Assembly: GCF_001613805.1 (NCBI RefSeq) | Contig: NZ_LPVY01000004.1 | Location: forward strand, 52,687-116,686 | From: Thalassospira lucentensis | GTDB lineage: Bacteria; Pseudomonadota; Alphaproteobacteria; Rhodospirillales; Thalassospiraceae | Direction of reading: 5' to 3' | Length of the DNA: 64,000 bases | Shown here: one piece after another, positions 61,702-64,000 of the stretch | Layout of the letters: every line of letters starts with the position of its first letter | Position numbering within the stretch: position 1 is the first letter of the stretch | Program-made: the position numbers and the translations under genes | The notes under the pieces: model-generated | What the model was told of the DNA's origin: nothing | Seen by the model: only the letters and a program-made list of their open reading frames with translations | The model's database searches: none

Positions 61702-62142
61702 TCAGGACCTGGCAAAATAGGCCTGCATGTCTTCTATATCCCGCTGATAAATTCCCCGGACCCAGGCGCAAACTTCATCCTGTTCAGCTTCGCTGACGGA
61801 AAAATTGCCGCACCAGTGAACGAGAGAACGATTGCCTTCGACGACCGGAATGACTTGAACCTTGCCGTTGTAATCACTTATCGGCAGCTTCTCGGTTGGC
61901 AGCACGGCATAGCGGAAATATCGGTCGTGATCGGAAAGCGCGATGAGCCGCTCACGCAATTCGTTGCCGTTATCAAAGACAAGTCGGCGGATGGCGCTAA
62001 CCTGATCGCCGGCTTGATTTCCCTCGATTTCGCTCGTGGCAATATTTCGAACCCAGCGCGCCGGGCCAGAGAAATCCCTGAGTCCCGCCCAAACGGTTTC
62101 GGGATCGGCGTCGATGATCCCGCTGGCAATAACCTCAGTCAT
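61702..62142 (-). CDS. SRPBCC-family (polyketide cyclase-like) protein
   Basis: A 146-residue START/Bet v1-fold protein of the Polyketide_cyc2 type: ASGIIDADPETVWAGLRDFSGPARWV at the N-terminus and NELRERLIALSDHDRYFRYAVLP in the middle are typical. It binds a hydrophobic small molecule; the enzymatic role is unknown. Start at 62142 is 143 bp from the divergent AraC start. Confidence 0.83.
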   Translation of the reverse strand: MTEVIASGIIDADPETVWAGLRDFSGPARWVRNIATSEIEGNQAGDQVSAIRRLVFDNGNELRERLIALSDHDRYFRYAVLPTEKLPISDYNGKVQVIPVVEGNRSLVHWCGNFSVSEAEQDEVCAWVRGIYQRDIEDMQAYFARS

Positions 62143-62284
62143 TGGGCTTTTCCTTTCTGGTTGTGATCAGATACCGTGCAACCGCGTGGCATCGCGTGTC
62201 CGTCGGCACTTTGATATGGACCACCAAACCCGAACGACCTATGTTTCCAAGTCCGCATTTTTTACGAATTCGTCCGGGGAATAT

Positions 62285-63208
62285 ATGGACCCGCTGTCCG
62301 ACCTGCTGTCATTGTTGAAACCGAAAAGCTACATCACCGCCGGTTTTGATGCGGCAGGCGACTGGGCGCTTGCGCTAGACGACCTCAAAGGCCGCATCAA
62401 ATGCTATGCGGTGATGCGCGGCAGCTGCTGGGTAAGGCCAAAACCAGGTGAGGCCGTATGCATTAAGACAGGGGAATGTTTCGTTTTGCCCAGCGGACGC
62501 GAGATTGTCGTCGCTGGCAGTCCTGATGCGACACCGCGCCCGGCAAGCGAGGTGCTTGACCCCAACAGCGGTGGGAATGTCATCACCGTGAATGGCGGCG
62601 GTGACTGCTATCTTGTCGGCAGCCGGTTCGAGGTGAATGGTCGCCATGCAGAAATGCTTCTGCAATCGCTTCCCTCGCTCATTCACATCCGGACTGCGGA
62701 TAGCACGGCAAGGCTGCGCATCTGGCTTGAAATGATGATGGAGGAAATGCGCGCGACGCGTGTTGGTTCATCGCTCATGGCACAGCAGCTATCACACATG
62801 ATGCTGATCGAGGCGTTGCGCCTGCATGTGGAGCAGGTGGGTGCCAACGAGGTCGGCTGGCTCGCAGCCCTCGCCGATCCGGCAATCGGCCAGGCAATCG
62901 GCGCGATCCACGCAGCCCCTGGCTCCCCCTGGACCGTCGAAAGCCTTGCGCGGCGCGTGGGACTGTCCCGCACCATCTTTGCACAGCGGTTCAAGGCGAA
63001 GATGGAGATCACCCCGATGGCCTATTTGACCCGCTGGCGGATGATGTTGGCGGCTGAACGCATGCTGGTTACGCGCAACAGCATCTCAGAGATCGCAATC
63101 TCGCTCGGCTACGCATCGGAATATTCCTTTGCCACGGCGTTCCGGCGCGAAATGGGCGCACCGCCCCGCCGCTATGCACGTGGCTCTGCCACAATGTCCC
63201 ATCCTTGA
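62285..63208 (+). CDS. AraC-family transcriptional regulator with cupin sensor
   Basis: A 307-residue protein with an N-terminal cupin_6-like effector domain (MDPLSDLLSLLKPKSYITAGF, MRGSCWV, CFVLPSGREIVV) and two C-terminal AraC helix-turn-helices (WTVESLARRVGLSRTIFAQRFKAKM and NSISEIAISLGYASEYSFATAFRREMGAPPRRY). The start at 62285 matches the family N-terminus MDPLSDLLSLL; the longer frame is rejected. Probable regulator of the divergent SRPBCC and dehydrogenase genes. Confidence 0.92.
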   Translation: MDPLSDLLSLLKPKSYITAGFDAAGDWALALDDLKGRIKCYAVMRGSCWVRPKPGEAVCIKTGECFVLPSGREIVVAGSPDATPRPASEVLDPNSGGNVITVNGGGDCYLVGSRFEVNGRHAEMLLQSLPSLIHIRTADSTARLRIWLEMMMEEMRATRVGSSLMAQQLSHMMLIEALRLHVEQVGANEVGWLAALADPAIGQAIGAIHAAPGSPWTVESLARRVGLSRTIFAQRFKAKMEITPMAYLTRWRMMLAAERMLVTRNSISEIAISLGYASEYSFATAFRREMGAPPRRYARGSATMSHP

Positions 63209-63893
63209 ATGGCCTGCCGGCATTGCCTCACGCCAGAACACATCCCGGTCAGGCGGATCAAACAAACCGATCAACACCACCCCAAGCCCGACACCCGATA
63301 CCAGCGGCATTGCCAAACACCATCGACCGGGTGGACTGGACGAGAGGGGGATGGACTGCATCAGACCAGCCTCGCTCCCAATCCCCGCTGCCCCAAGCAA
63401 ACACCTCTGGCTTTCGATGAACGCCGAAAACGCACCTCACCCCAAAGCAGGAACGTTGTCGCATGGCAGGCACACGTCCCGCCCTCGATGACCGGCCTTT
63501 CGGCATGTCCGAACGATGCATCGGCCTGCCGGCAATCAATTCCGCCAGCCAATCCCGGCACCCCGGCCAGCCGATCCAGTGCCGACCCAATCCGGGCGCA
63601 ATTCGGGCCCGCTGATTCTCGGCATTGTCACGCTTCACCGACCGGACTGACCGGACGGTCCCGGCTCTCGCTGCCCCGAACAAACGCCCTTGCCCTAAGG
63701 ACACATCTCTCCCGTCATGATAAACACCCGTTTTTCGTAAATTTCCGACGGCCTCACGGCCCAAACGCACAACCGCCGTAATGACTTTTCCATGCGCCAA
63801 TGGCGTCCCTTTGACGACGCTGCCCCCGCCATTCCATCCCGTCAGATCGCTGTCGCATCATCGTCTTATTCCTGTCTTTACCGCCCGAAACGC
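63209..63893. other. No recognisable gene
   Basis: These 685 bases hold only overlapping short frames in several directions, none with a familiar domain, a clear ribosome-binding site or protein-like composition. They could be a decayed gene or a long untranslated region. One minus-strand frame that overlaps the end of the AraC gene encodes a short hydrophobic stretch (CLAMPLVSGVGLGVVLIGLF), possibly a remnant of a membrane protein. Confidence 0.45.
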
Positions 63894-63932
63894 AAAAAAC
63901 CCGCAAAAGCGGATCACGCTTTGCGGGTTTTG
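63894..63932. terminator. Intrinsic terminator near the right edge
   Basis: AACCCGCAAAAGCG (63898-63911) pairs with CGCTTTGCGGGTT (63917-63929) with one bulged base; the plus side ends in TTTTG and the minus side continues TTTTTTGCG, so it can work in both directions. The better T-run is on the minus strand, which suggests it ends a gene lying beyond the window. Confidence 0.75.
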
Positions 63933-64000
63933 TCTCCGGACCCATTTGTCCTGTTGACTTTATCTTTATGCCACAACGAAAAGAACAAATCAAGAACTTT

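Noticed and set aside
63258..63800. 180-codon minus-strand frame in the right-end region
   Set aside because: No recognisable domain, no ribosome-binding site, and an Arg/Gly-rich composition like that of shadow frames.
63968..64000. Possible start of a plus-strand gene (ATG, reading MPQRKEQIKNF)
   Set aside because: Only 11 codons are visible and no ribosome-binding site precedes it.

Overview
The window looks like a chromosomal segment of a marine alphaproteobacterium, most likely Rhodospirillales of the Thalassospira kind. This is inferred from the moderate-GC coding style, three complete TRAP transporters, the alphaproteobacterial arrangement of ectoine catabolism genes and the types of regulator present. 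No rRNA, tRNA, CRISPR array, insertion sequence or phage gene was seen.

Positions 1-9470 are mostly housekeeping or general genes: a LysR fragment, an HxlR/quinone-oxidoreductase divergent pair, a GNAT enzyme, accA, a bacterial voltage-gated sodium channel, a metallo-beta-lactamase-fold hydrolase, and a 1059-residue ABC exporter-like protein with a large insertion in its ATPase domain and a C-terminal cyclic-nucleotide-binding domain.

Positions 9550-25440 hold an ectoine/hydroxyectoine utilisation locus. It has doeC-doeD behind a leader that can fold into a three-way junction hiding the ribosome-binding site, and an ectoine TRAP transporter whose binding protein (uehA) lies divergent from the MocR regulator enuR. 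Downstream of enuR come uehBC, eutABC, doeA, doeB and doeX. Two related palindromes, TTTTGT-N6-ACAAAA, flank enuR and are candidate EnuR operators. An unrelated TetR/membrane-protein pair sits inside the locus.

Positions 25500-30760 hold a MORN-type lipoprotein and a tight four-gene cassette (membrane-anchored arylsulfotransferase-like protein, small GPGAG membrane protein, DUF106-like membrane protein, sulfotransferase). Its joint function is not known to me. Positions 30800-36950 (minus strand) hold a TakP-like TRAP transporter with an amidase and a 2-hydroxyacid dehydrogenase; both units carry a TTCCACCA-NN-TGGAA palindrome upstream. A second MORN-type lipoprotein, paralogous to the first, follows.

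Positions 38900-46120 hold a sugar or polyol catabolic operon (RbsA/C/B-type ABC transporter, TIM-barrel isomerase, Gfo/Idh/MocA dehydrogenase) divergent from a LacI regulator with two tandem operators. Positions 46140-51710 hold a TetR-controlled VOC/DUF1348 group, the carboxynorspermidine polyamine pair behind a long structured leader, an Lrp regulator and a DUF1127 protein. Positions 51780-56580 hold an iron alcohol dehydrogenase and the homogentisate pathway (hmgA-fahA-maiA) divergent from a MarR regulator. Positions 56530-63210 hold an IclR-linked TRAP transporter and an oxidoreductase/SRPBCC pair divergent from an AraC regulator. The last 800 bp has no convincing gene. Starts were chosen from visible Shine-Dalgarno sequences and family conservation; functions rest on recognising conserved motifs by eye, not on database searches.
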